Source: a virus. From it: DNA of 60,807 nt. Numbering within the stretch: the stretch's first letter is position 1; every line of letters starts with the position of its first letter. Below the pieces are notes generated by a model, which had not been told where the DNA came from, made no database searches, and worked only from the letters and a program-made list of their open reading frames with translations. The DNA is taken from positions 1 through 60,807 of the IMG/VR virus record IMGVR_UViG_3300045944_000168; one strand, 5' to 3'. This document shows positions 8,489-16,255 of the stretch, one piece after another. A program made the position numbers and the translations under genes.

Positions 8489-8738
8489 TGAAGCAATTAG
8501 CGAATTCCTTTCGAGGATGGCTCAGGAACGACGATGTGCCATGTTCATAGCTCTATATTCAAGATGGGGGGGTCGTTGAATGTGGGTCAATTATGCTCCA
8601 AACACTTGCCCCTCTTATAGCCTGTTTTGGAGGTGCGTGGATAACTGGATAGCAAAAAAAGTGCCAATTATCCATTTTGTTATCCACTGTAACTATTTGA
8701 ACACACACAGGAATTTCTGTGTTTGGATAACAATCAAG

Positions 8739-8752
8739 CCTCTATATAGAGG
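8739..8752. repeat. perfect 14-bp palindrome in origin region
   Basis: CCTCTATATAGAGG is a perfect palindrome in the middle of the origin candidate; it could be a protein site or part of an unwinding element. Confidence 0.6.
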
Positions 8753-8780
8753 TGAAATCGAAGTGAGGTCTTACGATTTG

Positions 8781-8870
8781 GAGAATTATCCACTAAAAAA
8801 TGTATCAAATATTGTCGCAACTATATGATAATTAATATGAAATATATGGATAGAAAAGTGGATAATTCTC
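8781..8870. repeat. 13-bp inverted repeat containing DnaA-like boxes
   Basis: GAGAATTATCCAC at 8781-8793 is exactly complementary to GTGGATAATTCTC at 8858-8870. The two oppositely oriented boxes enclose 64 very AT-rich bases, the arrangement expected around a DNA unwinding element. Confidence 0.65.
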
Positions 8871-9028
8871 AATATTTCGTTATCAAAATTCAAATAAATC
8901 AATGCTTTAGTGTGGATAACAAAAAAAGTTGTTATCTTTTTTGATAGTTACTTTAACATTGAGTGATAACAAAACAATATTACCGCAACAACATGAGCGG
9001 TCTGCCGCTCGGCAGAAAGGAGGTCACT

Positions 9029-11482
9029 ATGAATACCAGGGGAACTGAATATCGAATTTTCGGACCACCTGGGACAGGGAAAACCACAACGGTGAGTCGA
9101 TTGGTGACGCAAGCGTGCAAAGAATATGGGTCAGAATATGTGCTGGCGGCGTCATTCACGCGGACGGCCGCACGGGAACTCGTGCAACGCGATCTACCCA
9201 TGAATGATGAGCAGATTGGGACCCTCCATGCCCTGTGTTATCGCCAACTGGATCGGCCGAAGATTATTACGAGGACCCACCTGAAAGACTGGAACGCGGA
9301 GCATCCGCAATGGCGGTTCGATGGGGCAGGGGCCTCCGATATCGATGACCCGTATGGCGATATCGAAGCCAATGGACAACAGGACGGTGACCGAATTCTC
9401 CAGGAATACCATCGGCTACGTGGACTGCTGGTGCCACCCGAAGAATGGCCGATCAAAATTCAATGGTTTGCGGAACGGTGGACCGATTTCAAAACGCAAA
9501 CCGGCTTGATCGATTTCACCGACCTGATTGAGCAATGCTGGCGTGAACGGACCGAAATCCCCAATGGTGCCGCCGTCTTCTTCCTGGATGAAGTGCAGGA
9601 CTTTTCTCCACTGGAATTAGCTCTTGCTCGGCATTGGGGAGAACAATGCGACCGCGTATATTTATGCGGAGATGAGGATCAATGCCAACCAGGAGAGAGT
9701 CTTGTTCGAGCGACGTGTGGGGATGTGCCGATCAAAGCGCTCGATCCAACGCTCCATCGTCTCGTAAGTTATGACCGCACAAAGAGCATTCTCGTTGGAC
9801 AGAAAGAAGGCTACGCTTTTCAAAAATCTGAGCGCTTCTATCAAGGTCGAATGATGACCGTGAAGACGACGGTCACTGCTGGCGCGCAATGCACGCCTAA
9901 TCACCGGTGGTTGGTTCGATGGCATGAGACGGCCAAGCACCCATCGGTCCATGTGGTTTATCTTATGCAACAAGATGCACGCTTTCGTATTGGGTGGTGC
10001 CGGTTATTTCGGGCCGATGGCTGCTTCCATCTTGGGACACGCGCCAGATTGGAATCCGCTGATGCCGCGTGGATTCTTCGTGTCTGTACCAATCGCAGCG
10101 AGGCATCGTTATGGGAATCTATCCTCTCAACCCGCTACGGCATTCCAACGATTCCGTTCCGTGAGGTAGTTGGCGCAACTCACTATACCGCTGCCGGTAT
10201 TGACTTTATCTTTTCCAAACTCTCCGATCTGAGGACAAACGCTGTCCAGTGCCTCATAGATCATGGACGTGATCTGGCCTTTCCCATCTGGACCCCACAA
10301 CAAGCATTCGCTCGTCGAGGAGGTACCTCAATCATTGAGATCGAAGCCTGTAACCTCCTCTCAGAATTCATGTGTGTGCCAGTCGTGGATGGACGTCGCA
10401 CTGTGTGGCATCCCATCACCATCACGGAGATGCCTTTTCATGGCACGGTCTATTCCCTTGCGGTTGAACCCTATCACCTCTACATTACCCATGGACTGGT
10501 GACCCATAATTGCCTGTACCGCTTTAAAGGCGCAATTCCCGATACCTTTCTCTCGCCGGAGCTCCCACCTGAACAAGTACAAGTCCTCGATCAGTCGTAT
10601 CGCGTGCCACGTACAGTGCATGCTGCAGCAGTCAGATGGATCGACCAGGTGACGCACCGGATGCCGAAAGCGTATCGTCCGCGAGACGAGGACGGGGAAG
10701 TCGGCGGACTCAATATCACGTACAAATATCTGCTCCCCCTGAAAAATCAGCTCGATGAGTGGATGGACCAAGGTAAAACCATTGCTTTCTTAGCGTCCTG
10801 TTCGTTCTTTCTTGATCCCCTCAAACATCAATTGCGCGCATGGGGCATTCCGTTCTGGAATCCGTACCGCAAGAAACGAGGGGATTGGAACCCGCTGACT
10901 GGGCGTGCGGGCACGATCAGCGCGACCGAGCGACTCCTGTCGTATCGCAAGCTGATCGATGCCGGCGAATGGTGGTCGTATCGGGACTTGTGGCAGTGGG
11001 CGTCTACACTGGAAGCCGACAGCGTGTTTAGTCGTGGTGCCAAAACGGCGATGCGTAAGAAAGCGGAAGATGCCCAGATGGCCAAGGTAGCGGTGGCTAC
11101 AGACGACTTGGACGCCTGGATGCCAGGTGAAGAAGCGGCTGATGCCGCAACAAAAGGAGATGTGGCATGGCTGCAAGCGCATCTCTTATCGACGTACGAC
11201 AAGCCGATGCGGTATGCCTGTTCGATTTTTGAGGCGCGTGGTCTCTCAGCGCTGCGCGAGACGCCACGAGTCAGCATCGGCACCATCCACAGTTACAAAG
11301 GAGGTGAAAGTCAGATTGTGGTGCTGTTTCCGGACCTCTCCCCAGCAGGATTCCGTGAATGGTCAACGCCTGGTGAGTGCCATGACAGCGTGCGGCGCAC
11401 CTACTACGTCGGGATGACCAGGGCGAAGGAAGCCTTGTATTGGGCGCAACCGTGCGGACTTTCAATCGGAGGGTACCTATGA
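9029..11482 (+). CDS. UvrD/PcrA-like SF1 helicase with in-frame intein
   Basis: A 3'-5' superfamily 1 DNA helicase, probably the replicative helicase of the phage. ATG 9029 is chosen over upstream starts because AAAGGAGG lies at 9016-9023. Walker A GPPGTGKT is at residues 12-19. Motif II LDEVQD comes before the insertion, and QSYRVPRTVH follows it. The C-terminus has GTIHSYKGGE and YYVGMTRAKEAL (motifs V/VI). Motif III reads GDEDQ, then 276 foreign residues, then CLYRFKGA. Splicing would leave a 541-aa helicase with motif III restored, so the gene appears functional. The stop overlaps the next ATG. Confidence 0.88.
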   Translation: MNTRGTEYRIFGPPGTGKTTTVSRLVTQACKEYGSEYVLAASFTRTAARELVQRDLPMNDEQIGTLHALCYRQLDRPKIITRTHLKDWNAEHPQWRFDGAGASDIDDPYGDIEANGQQDGDRILQEYHRLRGLLVPPEEWPIKIQWFAERWTDFKTQTGLIDFTDLIEQCWRERTEIPNGAAVFFLDEVQDFSPLELALARHWGEQCDRVYLCGDEDQCQPGESLVRATCGDVPIKALDPTLHRLVSYDRTKSILVGQKEGYAFQKSERFYQGRMMTVKTTVTAGAQCTPNHRWLVRWHETAKHPSVHVVYLMQQDARFRIGWCRLFRADGCFHLGTRARLESADAAWILRVCTNRSEASLWESILSTRYGIPTIPFREVVGATHYTAAGIDFIFSKLSDLRTNAVQCLIDHGRDLAFPIWTPQQAFARRGGTSIIEIEACNLLSEFMCVPVVDGRRTVWHPITITEMPFHGTVYSLAVEPYHLYITHGLVTHNCLYRFKGAIPDTFLSPELPPEQVQVLDQSYRVPRTVHAAAVRWIDQVTHRMPKAYRPRDEDGEVGGLNITYKYLLPLKNQLDEWMDQGKTIAFLASCSFFLDPLKHQLRAWGIPFWNPYRKKRGDWNPLTGRAGTISATERLLSYRKLIDAGEWWSYRDLWQWASTLEADSVFSRGAKTAMRKKAEDAQMAKVAVATDDLDAWMPGEEAADAATKGDVAWLQAHLLSTYDKPMRYACSIFEARGLSALRETPRVSIGTIHSYKGGESQIVVLFPDLSPAGFREWSTPGECHDSVRRTYYVGMTRAKEALYWAQPCGLSIGGYL
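9683..10510 (+). other. intein in helicase motif III (276 aa)
   Basis: Self-splicing protein element. It begins with Cys1 at 9683 (CQPGESLVRATCGDVPIKALD, block A). Block B is ITAGAQ-like with CTPNHRWL, block F is TVYSLAVEPYHLYI, and it ends in HGLVTHN with Asn at 10508-10510. The +1 extein residue is Cys at 10511. No LAGLIDADG motif is visible. The middle has VVYLM, RFRIG and later LWESILSTRYGIPT, a spacing that recalls a GIY-YIG-like nuclease fold, which I offer only as a possibility. The insertion site is the conserved ATP-sensing GDxxQ motif, a typical intein target. Confidence 0.88.
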
Positions 11483-11628
11483 AGATGAGCTGTGTCTTTC
11501 TCATGTATGGGTGGAAGGTGGGCGGAAAACGCACCACCAAGCAACGGCAAGCCGTGTCCAACGCCGATCATGCCCGGCACGGGCTCAAGAAGATTGAAGC
11601 CCTGTTCAAACTCAAAAGGTCGACATGA
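11479..11628 (+). CDS. 49-aa basic microprotein
   Basis: ATG 11479 overlaps the helicase stop and has GGAGG upstream within the helicase end. The product is short and strongly basic (KVGGKRTTKQRQ), ending LFKLKRST, so nucleic acid binding is possible. Its stop overlaps ATG 11625. No family recognised. Confidence 0.5.
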   Translation: MKMSCVFLMYGWKVGGKRTTKQRQAVSNADHARHGLKKIEALFKLKRST

Positions 11629-11960
11629 GCCGATGGGCGACGGCGAAAGAACTCTGCCACTGGGATTGGCACAGGGAATGGCACAGGGAATGGAGGGAGA
11701 TATGCCACGGCACGATGGGAGAGGATCAACCGCTGCTCGTGTTCGAGCTGGTGGAGGCGCTCGACCGCGCCTACTTACGGAACGATCGGCCGGCCTTTCT
11801 CGACCTCAAGCACCAGCTCGTGAATCAGCCCTCGTGGCGCGGATTACGGCCTACCTCCGCACCGTCCCCGGCTGCTACGTCCGCAAGCTCCACGGCTCCG
11901 CCTTCCAAGTCGGACTCCCCGACCTTGTGGGATGCTATCGAGGGCGCTTCGTCGCCATAG
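11625..11960 (+). CDS. hypothetical early protein overlapping VRR-NUC gene
   Basis: ATG 11625 overlaps the previous stop. The first 70 residues look like a natural protein (a tandem HREWHREW from a 12-base DNA repeat, then LVFELVEALDRAYLRNDRPAFLDLKHQL). The last 40 residues are Ser/Pro/Thr-rich and read the VRR-NUC gene out of frame. An internal ATG at 11715 is an alternative start. The real gene probably shares its 3' half with the nuclease gene. Confidence 0.45.
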   Translation: MSRWATAKELCHWDWHREWHREWREICHGTMGEDQPLLVFELVEALDRAYLRNDRPAFLDLKHQLVNQPSWRGLRPTSAPSPAATSASSTAPPSKSDSPTLWDAIEGASSP

Positions 11961-12106
11961 AATGTAAGAAAAAAGGAGGGAAGCCGACCGTGGTGCAAGT
12001 CGAAGAGTTGAGGCGGATCACTCAGGCCGGCGGGGCCGCTTGTTGGTGTGACGACTTCACCATGTTTCTCGGCTGGTGGGAGCTCGTCAAGGCAGGGGCG
12101 CGATGA
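11702..12106 (+). CDS. VRR-NUC domain nuclease
   Basis: The conserved domain runs from about residue 48 to the end: ESALVARITAYLRTVPG, then RKLHGSAFQVGLPDLVGC, then FVAIECKKKGGKPT with the PD-(D/E)xK-type catalytic residues (PD, E, K), and QVEELRRI. Phage VRR-NUC proteins are stand-alone Holliday-junction-type nucleases. ATG 11702 has GGAGGGAG at 11692-11699. The first 45 residues are Arg/Gly-rich and overlap another gene out of frame, so the real start could be further in, for example near 11840. It ends overlapping the next ATG. Confidence 0.8.
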   Translation: MPRHDGRGSTAARVRAGGGARPRLLTERSAGLSRPQAPARESALVARITAYLRTVPGCYVRKLHGSAFQVGLPDLVGCYRGRFVAIECKKKGGKPTVVQVEELRRITQAGGAACWCDDFTMFLGWWELVKAGAR

Positions 12107-12375
12107 CCTGTCCACGCTGCGCCGGCTTCCTCGTGCGATCCTGGCTGGTCGACCTCGGTCAATGGGAGATTCGTTGTGTGCAATGCGGGCATCGCCTGCC
12201 GTGGGTCGTCATTCCCCTCACACGGCAGGCCCGCATTGATGTCAATGCCCGATCCTCCGACGAGCCCTCGATGACCTGTCGCTGTGGAGCGAGCAAGCCG
12301 CTCCTGTGGTCACGCTGCCGCCAGTGCCTGCAACGGAATGCGGAGCAGATGAGACGGTGGCGAGCGAAGCAGTGA
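12103..12375 (+). CDS. zinc-ribbon protein, 90 aa
   Basis: ATG 12103 overlaps the nuclease stop. N-terminal CPRC and CVQCG, and C-terminal CRCG and CRQCL, make two zinc-knuckle pairs, with a basic tail (MRRWRAKQ). It is the last forward gene before two convergent reverse genes. Function unknown; DNA or RNA binding is plausible. Confidence 0.6.
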   Translation: MTCPRCAGFLVRSWLVDLGQWEIRCVQCGHRLPWVVIPLTRQARIDVNARSSDEPSMTCRCGASKPLLWSRCRQCLQRNAEQMRRWRAKQ

Positions 12376-12379
12376 GCCG

Positions 12380-12547
12380 TTAGACCTCTGGAGGGTCCGT
12401 CCGTGTGCCCCGCGTAATCCGTTGTCGGATCGCCTCACGAATCCATTCCGCCCGGCTCTGGCCGTCCGGGCGGTAACTGTCCAGCTCCTGCAGCAACTCG
12501 ACCGGGATCGGGAGGATGATCCGTGGCGTGCGTGTGGTGCGAGTCAT
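12380..12547 (-). CDS. ribbon-helix-helix DNA-binding protein (CopG/Arc type)
   Basis: A 55-aa reverse-strand protein too short to stand out by length. After a basic arm (MTRTTRTPR), the strand IILPIPVELLQELD and the helix SRAEWIREAIRQRITRG are typical of ribbon-helix-helix repressors, which bind as dimers through the beta strand. GGAG lies about 8 bases upstream. The start overlaps the preceding reverse gene's stop (ATGA), forming a two-gene operon read from the promoter near 12.87 kb. It could control the divergent late promoter at 13.02 kb. Confidence 0.65.
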   Translation of the reverse strand: MTRTTRTPRIILPIPVELLQELDSYRPDGQSRAEWIREAIRQRITRGTRTDPPEV

Positions 12548-12813
12548 AGCTGTTTCTCCGCTAAGCTAATGGCTGCGTTGACAATCTCACGCATCGCTGC
12601 ACGATTCTCAGGACATGTGCTGTCGTGGTAGGCCAGAACCTCTTTCAGCGCACGATACATCACCGGCGCCGCCGCGAGGAGGGCGCGATGTTCTGGTTTG
12701 CAATGCACCCCATCGTCGTTCGTGGTGTACCACAGGACGGATTCTCCTGTGTCGTCGGAGAGCCAATAGCCGGTCCATGTCCATTTTTCTGATTGATGTG
12801 TTTTCTTGTTCAT
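12544..12813 (-). CDS. hypothetical protein, 89 aa, first gene of reverse operon
   Basis: Start chosen at 12813 because GGAGGG precedes that ATG. The N-terminal half has a Trp-rich WTWTGYWLSDDTGESVLWY stretch. The C-terminal half has HRALLAAAPVMYRALKEVL, a helical segment very common in small phage proteins of unknown role. It is coupled to the RHH gene by ATGA overlap. No function can be assigned. Confidence 0.6.
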   Translation of the reverse strand: MNKKTHQSEKWTWTGYWLSDDTGESVLWYTTNDDGVHCKPEHRALLAAAPVMYRALKEVLAYHDSTCPENRAAMREIVNAAISLAEKQL

Positions 12814-12856
12814 GTTGCCCTCCATGCCTGATTCTATATGCCATTTGTATGCCGTT

Positions 12857-12885
12857 AGTATATACACATGGAGATCCTTTGATAA
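12857..12885 (-). promoter_or_regulatory. reverse promoter candidate for the RHH operon
   Basis: On the reverse strand TTATCA and TATACT are separated by 17 bases, about 45 bases upstream of ATG 12813. The -35 is weak, the -10 good. Confidence 0.45.
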
Positions 12886-13022
12886 TCATGACTTCTGGTT
12901 GCACGGTGCCCGGTGCTGTCTTGATTGTGTGGCGACCTTGCTCCAGTACATGTGGCACTTTTGTTACAGTGTGGCGAAAATGCTCAATGAACGATTGGTT
13001 AAAACCCTGCACACTTCCCCCC

Positions 13023-13051
13023 TTGACACCGTGCACATGTTGCTATACATA
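13023..13051 (+). promoter_or_regulatory. forward sigma70-like promoter before packaging operon
   Basis: TTGACA at 13023-13028, with TATACA (15-base gap) or TACATA (17-base gap) at 13044-13051. It points toward the gene at 13120. A GTGCAC palindrome sits in the spacer. The 306-base gap 12814-13119 holds no gene that I can support. Confidence 0.5.
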
Positions 13052-13072
13052 GCGTGATAGATGAGCCGTTCC

Positions 13073-13087
13073 CCTATATACTATAGG
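13073..13087. promoter_or_regulatory. inverted repeat, operator or start-site element
   Basis: CCTATA-TAC-TATAGG, perfect 6-base arms, just downstream of the forward promoter and 21 bases before the GGAAGGAG of the next gene. Candidate operator for the nearby RHH protein. Confidence 0.4.
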
Positions 13088-13119
13088 ATAGGATGGGTGT
13101 ATGTCCGGAAGGAGTGACT

Positions 13120-13404
13120 ATGCTACCGATGCAATCAGAGCAATCCGGGGCTGCCGAGATGATGGAGGCGGAACCGGCTGGTGAGGTGAATCTCAAGATC
13201 TGCGTCGATCGTCTGGCCGATGGCACGTTCTCCGTGTATGTGGATTCTGGCGCGGAAGTCGATGGCGAAGCCCATCAGACGGCTGAGGATCTGGAAGGTG
13301 CCCTGCAAATTGTTATGGATCTCGTCGAGCAACATCCCGATGATCAGTCGCCACAAGCTCAGTTCTCAGCTGGCTTCAAAGGGGAAAACAGGGAGCCGTA
13401 TTAA
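13120..13404 (+). CDS. acidic hypothetical protein, 94 aa
   Basis: ATG 13120 has GGAAGGAG at 13108-13115 and is preferred over ATG 13093. The protein is rich in Glu/Asp and Ala, with a predicted alpha/beta core (VNLKICVDRLADGTFSVYVD, then DLEGALQIVMDLVEQ). It is the first gene of the packaging operon. No family recognised. Confidence 0.55.
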   Translation: MLPMQSEQSGAAEMMEAEPAGEVNLKICVDRLADGTFSVYVDSGAEVDGEAHQTAEDLEGALQIVMDLVEQHPDDQSPQAQFSAGFKGENREPY

Positions 13405-13408
13405 GTCA

Positions 13409-13510
13409 ATGATGAATGATGATTTCCAAATGGCATTTTCGATTCTCGCTGAGCATGAACGGAAGATCAAACTTGTGCTCGTCTTCGTGAACGTTTTTTG
13501 TGGATACTGA
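13409..13510 (+). CDS. 33-aa microprotein ORF
   Basis: ATG 13409 to TGA 13510; the end is hydrophobic (KLVLVFVNVFCGY), suggesting a membrane peptide. No strong ribosome-binding site; kept only because it fills the gap between two genes. Confidence 0.25.
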   Translation: MMNDDFQMAFSILAEHERKIKLVLVFVNVFCGY

Positions 13511-13516
13511 GGACGT

Positions 13517-13786
13517 GTGGCTAAAGCACATCTCAACTTTGAAGATCAAGGCAACGGCGTGGTGGCGCTGCAACTCATTTTTGATTCACCATCGACTCCT
13601 TTCGAGAAAGACTCCGCGGCGCATCAGATGGCACTCTGCGCCGTGCAGTATTTGGATAAATTACTGGAGAGGCGCAGCGAGCCGGCCGTGACGCTGAAAG
13701 AATCAACCGACGAGTCGGTGATTGTAGAACCGGAGCCGGAAACCCGCGTTATTACGCCGATCTATCATTTGAGTGGGAGCGGATAG
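13517..13786 (+). CDS. hypothetical protein, 89 aa
   Basis: GTG 13517 start, with a modest GAGG upstream. The sequence looks soluble with helical HQMALCAVQYLDKLLERR in the middle and a Glu/Pro-rich end. It runs directly into the small terminase gene. No domain recognised. Confidence 0.5.
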   Translation: MAKAHLNFEDQGNGVVALQLIFDSPSTPFEKDSAAHQMALCAVQYLDKLLERRSEPAVTLKESTDESVIVEPEPETRVITPIYHLSGSG

Positions 13787-14176
13787 GTGAATGCTGATCT
13801 AGTTTCTGCGCGCACAGGGCGGGCAAAGCGGAAAGCGCCGCCACATGCGTGGAGACCAGGGCAAAGCGGCAATCCACGTGGTGGAGCGAAGCGTACAGCG
13901 GAGGAGCTGAATCTGATTGCTGCGTGCCGTGAAAAAACACCCAAAGCGCTTGCTACGATCTGCGCCTTGATGGAGTCCGCCGATAAAGATTCCGTGCGAC
14001 TTGGAGCGGCGACCTATATCATCGATCGCGGATGGGGGAAGGCGGTGCAAGTCGTGGAAGATCGAAACGGCAATCCCCTGGCCAATGCGGCCACTGAGTT
14101 GCTCATGGCCATGCGCGAACGATTGACACAAACCGTGGAAGAGCGAAAGCACCTCGTCCATGTCCATGATCGCTGA
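13787..14176 (+). CDS. terS: small terminase subunit-like protein (DUF5681 type)
   Basis: GTG 13787 directly follows the previous stop. Residues about 20-35 (PHAWRPGQSGNPRGG) match the DUF5681-type N-terminal signature found in small terminases and related DNA-packaging proteins. A helical region follows with SVRLGAATYIIDRGWGKAVQ. The small subunit recognises phage DNA and hands it to the large subunit. The gene overlaps terL by 17 bases, the usual order. Good confidence from signature plus position. Confidence 0.7.
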   Translation: MNADLVSARTGRAKRKAPPHAWRPGQSGNPRGGAKRTAEELNLIAACREKTPKALATICALMESADKDSVRLGAATYIIDRGWGKAVQVVEDRNGNPLANAATELLMAMRERLTQTVEERKHLVHVHDR

Positions 14177-15635
14177 TCTTCTACCGGAAGAGCTGGCTAT
14201 CCGTGAAATTGATGCTATTTTAGCGACGCGCAAGCTTGATCTGTATAAACCCTATCCCAAGCAAATTGCATTTCACACGCAGGGCGGTGATCCTGACGTG
14301 CGGGAGCGGCTGCTGAGTGCTGGAAACCAAGTCGGCAAGACCTTAAGCGCTTCGGCAGAAACCGCCATGCATCTCACGGGGCGATACCCGCAGTGGTGGG
14401 ATGGCGTGCGGTTCGATCGTCCGGTCACGTGGATGGTGGCGTCGGAGACCGCAAAACTTACGCGAGACGGGGTGCAGGTGCATTTGTGTGGATGGCCGAA
14501 GCATCCGAAAGGTACGGGGATGATCCCCGCGCAGGATCTGTTAGAGACGCCAGCGGCAACGGGCATTGTGGACTACTACGATTTTCTGCGAGTGCAACAT
14601 TACAATGCGGCCGGTGAGAAGGACGGGGAATCGCTGTGTTATCTCCGGTCCTATGATCAAGGTCGGGAGCGCGTGCAAGCCTTAACCCTCGATGGCGTGT
14701 GGCTCGATGAAGAGCCGGAGTTGGCGTATTACATGGAGTGCTTCACGCGCACGAACGTGGTCATGGGGCCGGTCTACCTGACTTTTACCCCGCTCAAGGG
14801 CATGTCTGAGGTTGTGCGGCGGTTTCTGATCGAGAAAGTACCTGGAACCGCGACCACGACGATGACGATTTACGATGCTGAGCATTATTCGGAGGATCAG
14901 CGCAAGCGGATTATTGCGAGTTATCCGGCGTACATGCGGGACGCGCGTGCGTTAGGGATCCCGGTCCTGGGATCTGGGCGCATCTTCCCAGTAGACGAGG
15001 CGTTGCTGAAAGTGCCGAGTCGGCAGATTCCGGCCTGGAATAAACGGGTGGTGGGGATGGATTTTGGCTATGATCACCCCACAGCGGCCGTGTGGATTGC
15101 CTACGATCCGGATACCGATGTGGCGTATCTGTATGATGCCTACCGGCAGCGCGAAGCGTCTCCCGCGATTCATTCGGTCGCGATCCGGACACGAGGCGCC
15201 TGGATTCCGGTGTCCTGGCCGCATGATGGCTATCAGCATGATAAGGGGGGCTCGTGTGAAGCGCTCGCCGATCAATATCGACAGTTCGGTGTCAATATGA
15301 TGGTGCGGCATGCGACCCATGCGCCGGCTCAGGATCAGAAAGAGGGGGAGGGCGGCTATGGGCGTGAAGCCGGGCTCATGATGATGTTGGATCGCATGCA
15401 GACTGGACGTCTCAAAGTCGCAGACCATCTGAACGATTGGTGGGAAGAGTTCCGGTTGTATCATCGGAAAGATGGCAAAGTGGTGGATATTGGCGATGAT
15501 TTGATGAGTGCCACGAGAATTGGCTTGATGATGTTGCGGCATGCGCAGACCATGCCGAAGCCGGTGCAATCCGCGTTCTGGGATGCGGTGAAACCACCCG
15601 CGCCGGCTGGCGCGATGGGGATGTTGGGGTCATGA
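14160..15635 (+). CDS. terL: large terminase subunit
   Basis: A 491-aa packaging motor. Walker A AGNQVGKT is at residues 54-61, Walker B GVWLDEEPE at 179-187 and the coupling motif TFTPLKG at 208-214. The RNase H-like nuclease begins with GMDFGYDHP (D301), and a further acidic cluster occurs at VDIGDDL near residue 440. It cuts concatemers and pumps DNA into the head. It overlaps terS, and its stop overlaps the next ATG. Whether packaging is headful or site-specific cannot be told from this sequence. Confidence 0.92.
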   Translation: MSMIADLLPEELAIREIDAILATRKLDLYKPYPKQIAFHTQGGDPDVRERLLSAGNQVGKTLSASAETAMHLTGRYPQWWDGVRFDRPVTWMVASETAKLTRDGVQVHLCGWPKHPKGTGMIPAQDLLETPAATGIVDYYDFLRVQHYNAAGEKDGESLCYLRSYDQGRERVQALTLDGVWLDEEPELAYYMECFTRTNVVMGPVYLTFTPLKGMSEVVRRFLIEKVPGTATTTMTIYDAEHYSEDQRKRIIASYPAYMRDARALGIPVLGSGRIFPVDEALLKVPSRQIPAWNKRVVGMDFGYDHPTAAVWIAYDPDTDVAYLYDAYRQREASPAIHSVAIRTRGAWIPVSWPHDGYQHDKGGSCEALADQYRQFGVNMMVRHATHAPAQDQKEGEGGYGREAGLMMMLDRMQTGRLKVADHLNDWWEEFRLYHRKDGKVVDIGDDLMSATRIGLMMLRHAQTMPKPVQSAFWDAVKPPAPAGAMGMLGS

Positions 15636-15982
15636 GTCGAAACAGCTGGGTTCAGACGCTGACTTGTCGTAACGGTGGCTGGTGGGCGATTCCATACGAT
15701 CGTCTCGTGTCATTGGATGTGAAGATACAGTCTTCGCCTCCATCGCCTCCATGGGTGCATACCTCGGTGGCGCGCGGCTGGCCCCGCTGTTCGATTTGTC
15801 GCGCGCCGATTTCGCCGCAGGTGGGGCATTGTCCGCATGCCACGGGACATGTCGTCAACGGGGACTATACGTTGATTCCCCATATTCACTATCCGGACTA
15901 TGCCACCGTAGCTTATGGAGTAAAGCCCCGGTTTTGTAAACCGGAGAAGGCCGCGCACGTCGGTCCGGTGGCTCCATCATAG
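15632..15982 (+). CDS. hypothetical protein with Cys/His cluster
   Basis: ATG overlaps the terL stop. A 116-aa product with CSIC, then CPHATGH and several His in PHIHYPDY, possibly metal-binding. The 3' part contains a perfect hairpin (CCGGTTT/AAACCGG, 15928-15944). Function not recognised. Confidence 0.5.
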   Translation: MSRNSWVQTLTCRNGGWWAIPYDRLVSLDVKIQSSPPSPPWVHTSVARGWPRCSICRAPISPQVGHCPHATGHVVNGDYTLIPHIHYPDYATVAYGVKPRFCKPEKAAHVGPVAPS

Positions 15983-15991
15983 AAAGCAACC

Positions 15992-16255
15992 ATGACGCTT
16001 GATATTGAGATCATGCAGGTCGAGACAGGTGAGATCGCGACACTGATTTCGGAGTGGGACGAAAGGGATGAGTGGCCTCCGTTTTTTTGGACCGATGGAA
16101 ATTTTTCGTGCGATTGCAATCGAGAGCTGGAATTTTATCGTGTGAAGGGGCAGCCGAGATCCGTCGACCACGCGCAGTGTGGAAGTGGCCGGTATTGTGT
16201 GAAGCTTACGGCTGGAGATCAGATCTATGATGAGTTGTCAGAGGTTGCACCATGA
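15992..16255 (+). CDS. hypothetical protein, 87 aa
   Basis: Acidic N-terminus, a Trp/Phe-rich WPPFFWTDGNFSCDC segment and four cysteines (CDC, CG, C). It ends overlapping the portal start (ATGA). No family recognised. Confidence 0.5.
   Translation: MTLDIEIMQVETGEIATLISEWDERDEWPPFFWTDGNFSCDCNRELEFYRVKGQPRSVDHAQCGSGRYCVKLTAGDQIYDELSEVAP

Larger units (their letters stand above)
8620..8970. other. candidate replication origin: AT-rich region with TTATCCAC boxes
   Basis: The gene-free stretch 8489-9028 is much more AT-rich than its surroundings. It holds many copies of a DnaA-box-like element (TTATCCAC or its complement GTGGATAA): 8637-8645, 8668-8674, 8679-8687, 8724-8731, 8786-8793, 8858-8865, 8912-8920, and weaker GTTATC/GATAAC at 8931 and 8965. 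It also holds three inverted repeats (8705-8722, 8739-8752 and the pair 8781-8793/8858-8870). Its position between primase and helicase genes fits an origin. The short ORF that crosses it has no protein-like character. Confidence 0.65.

Noticed and set aside
8580-8828. 82-aa frame across the origin candidate
   Set aside because: Lies on the box-rich AT segment; translation (aromatic and Cys scatter, no pattern) is not protein-like and no ribosome-binding site precedes it.
12806-13057. 83-aa forward frame in the divergent regulatory region
   Set aside because: Full of Cys, His and Trp without pattern, overlaps the promoters and the reverse gene.
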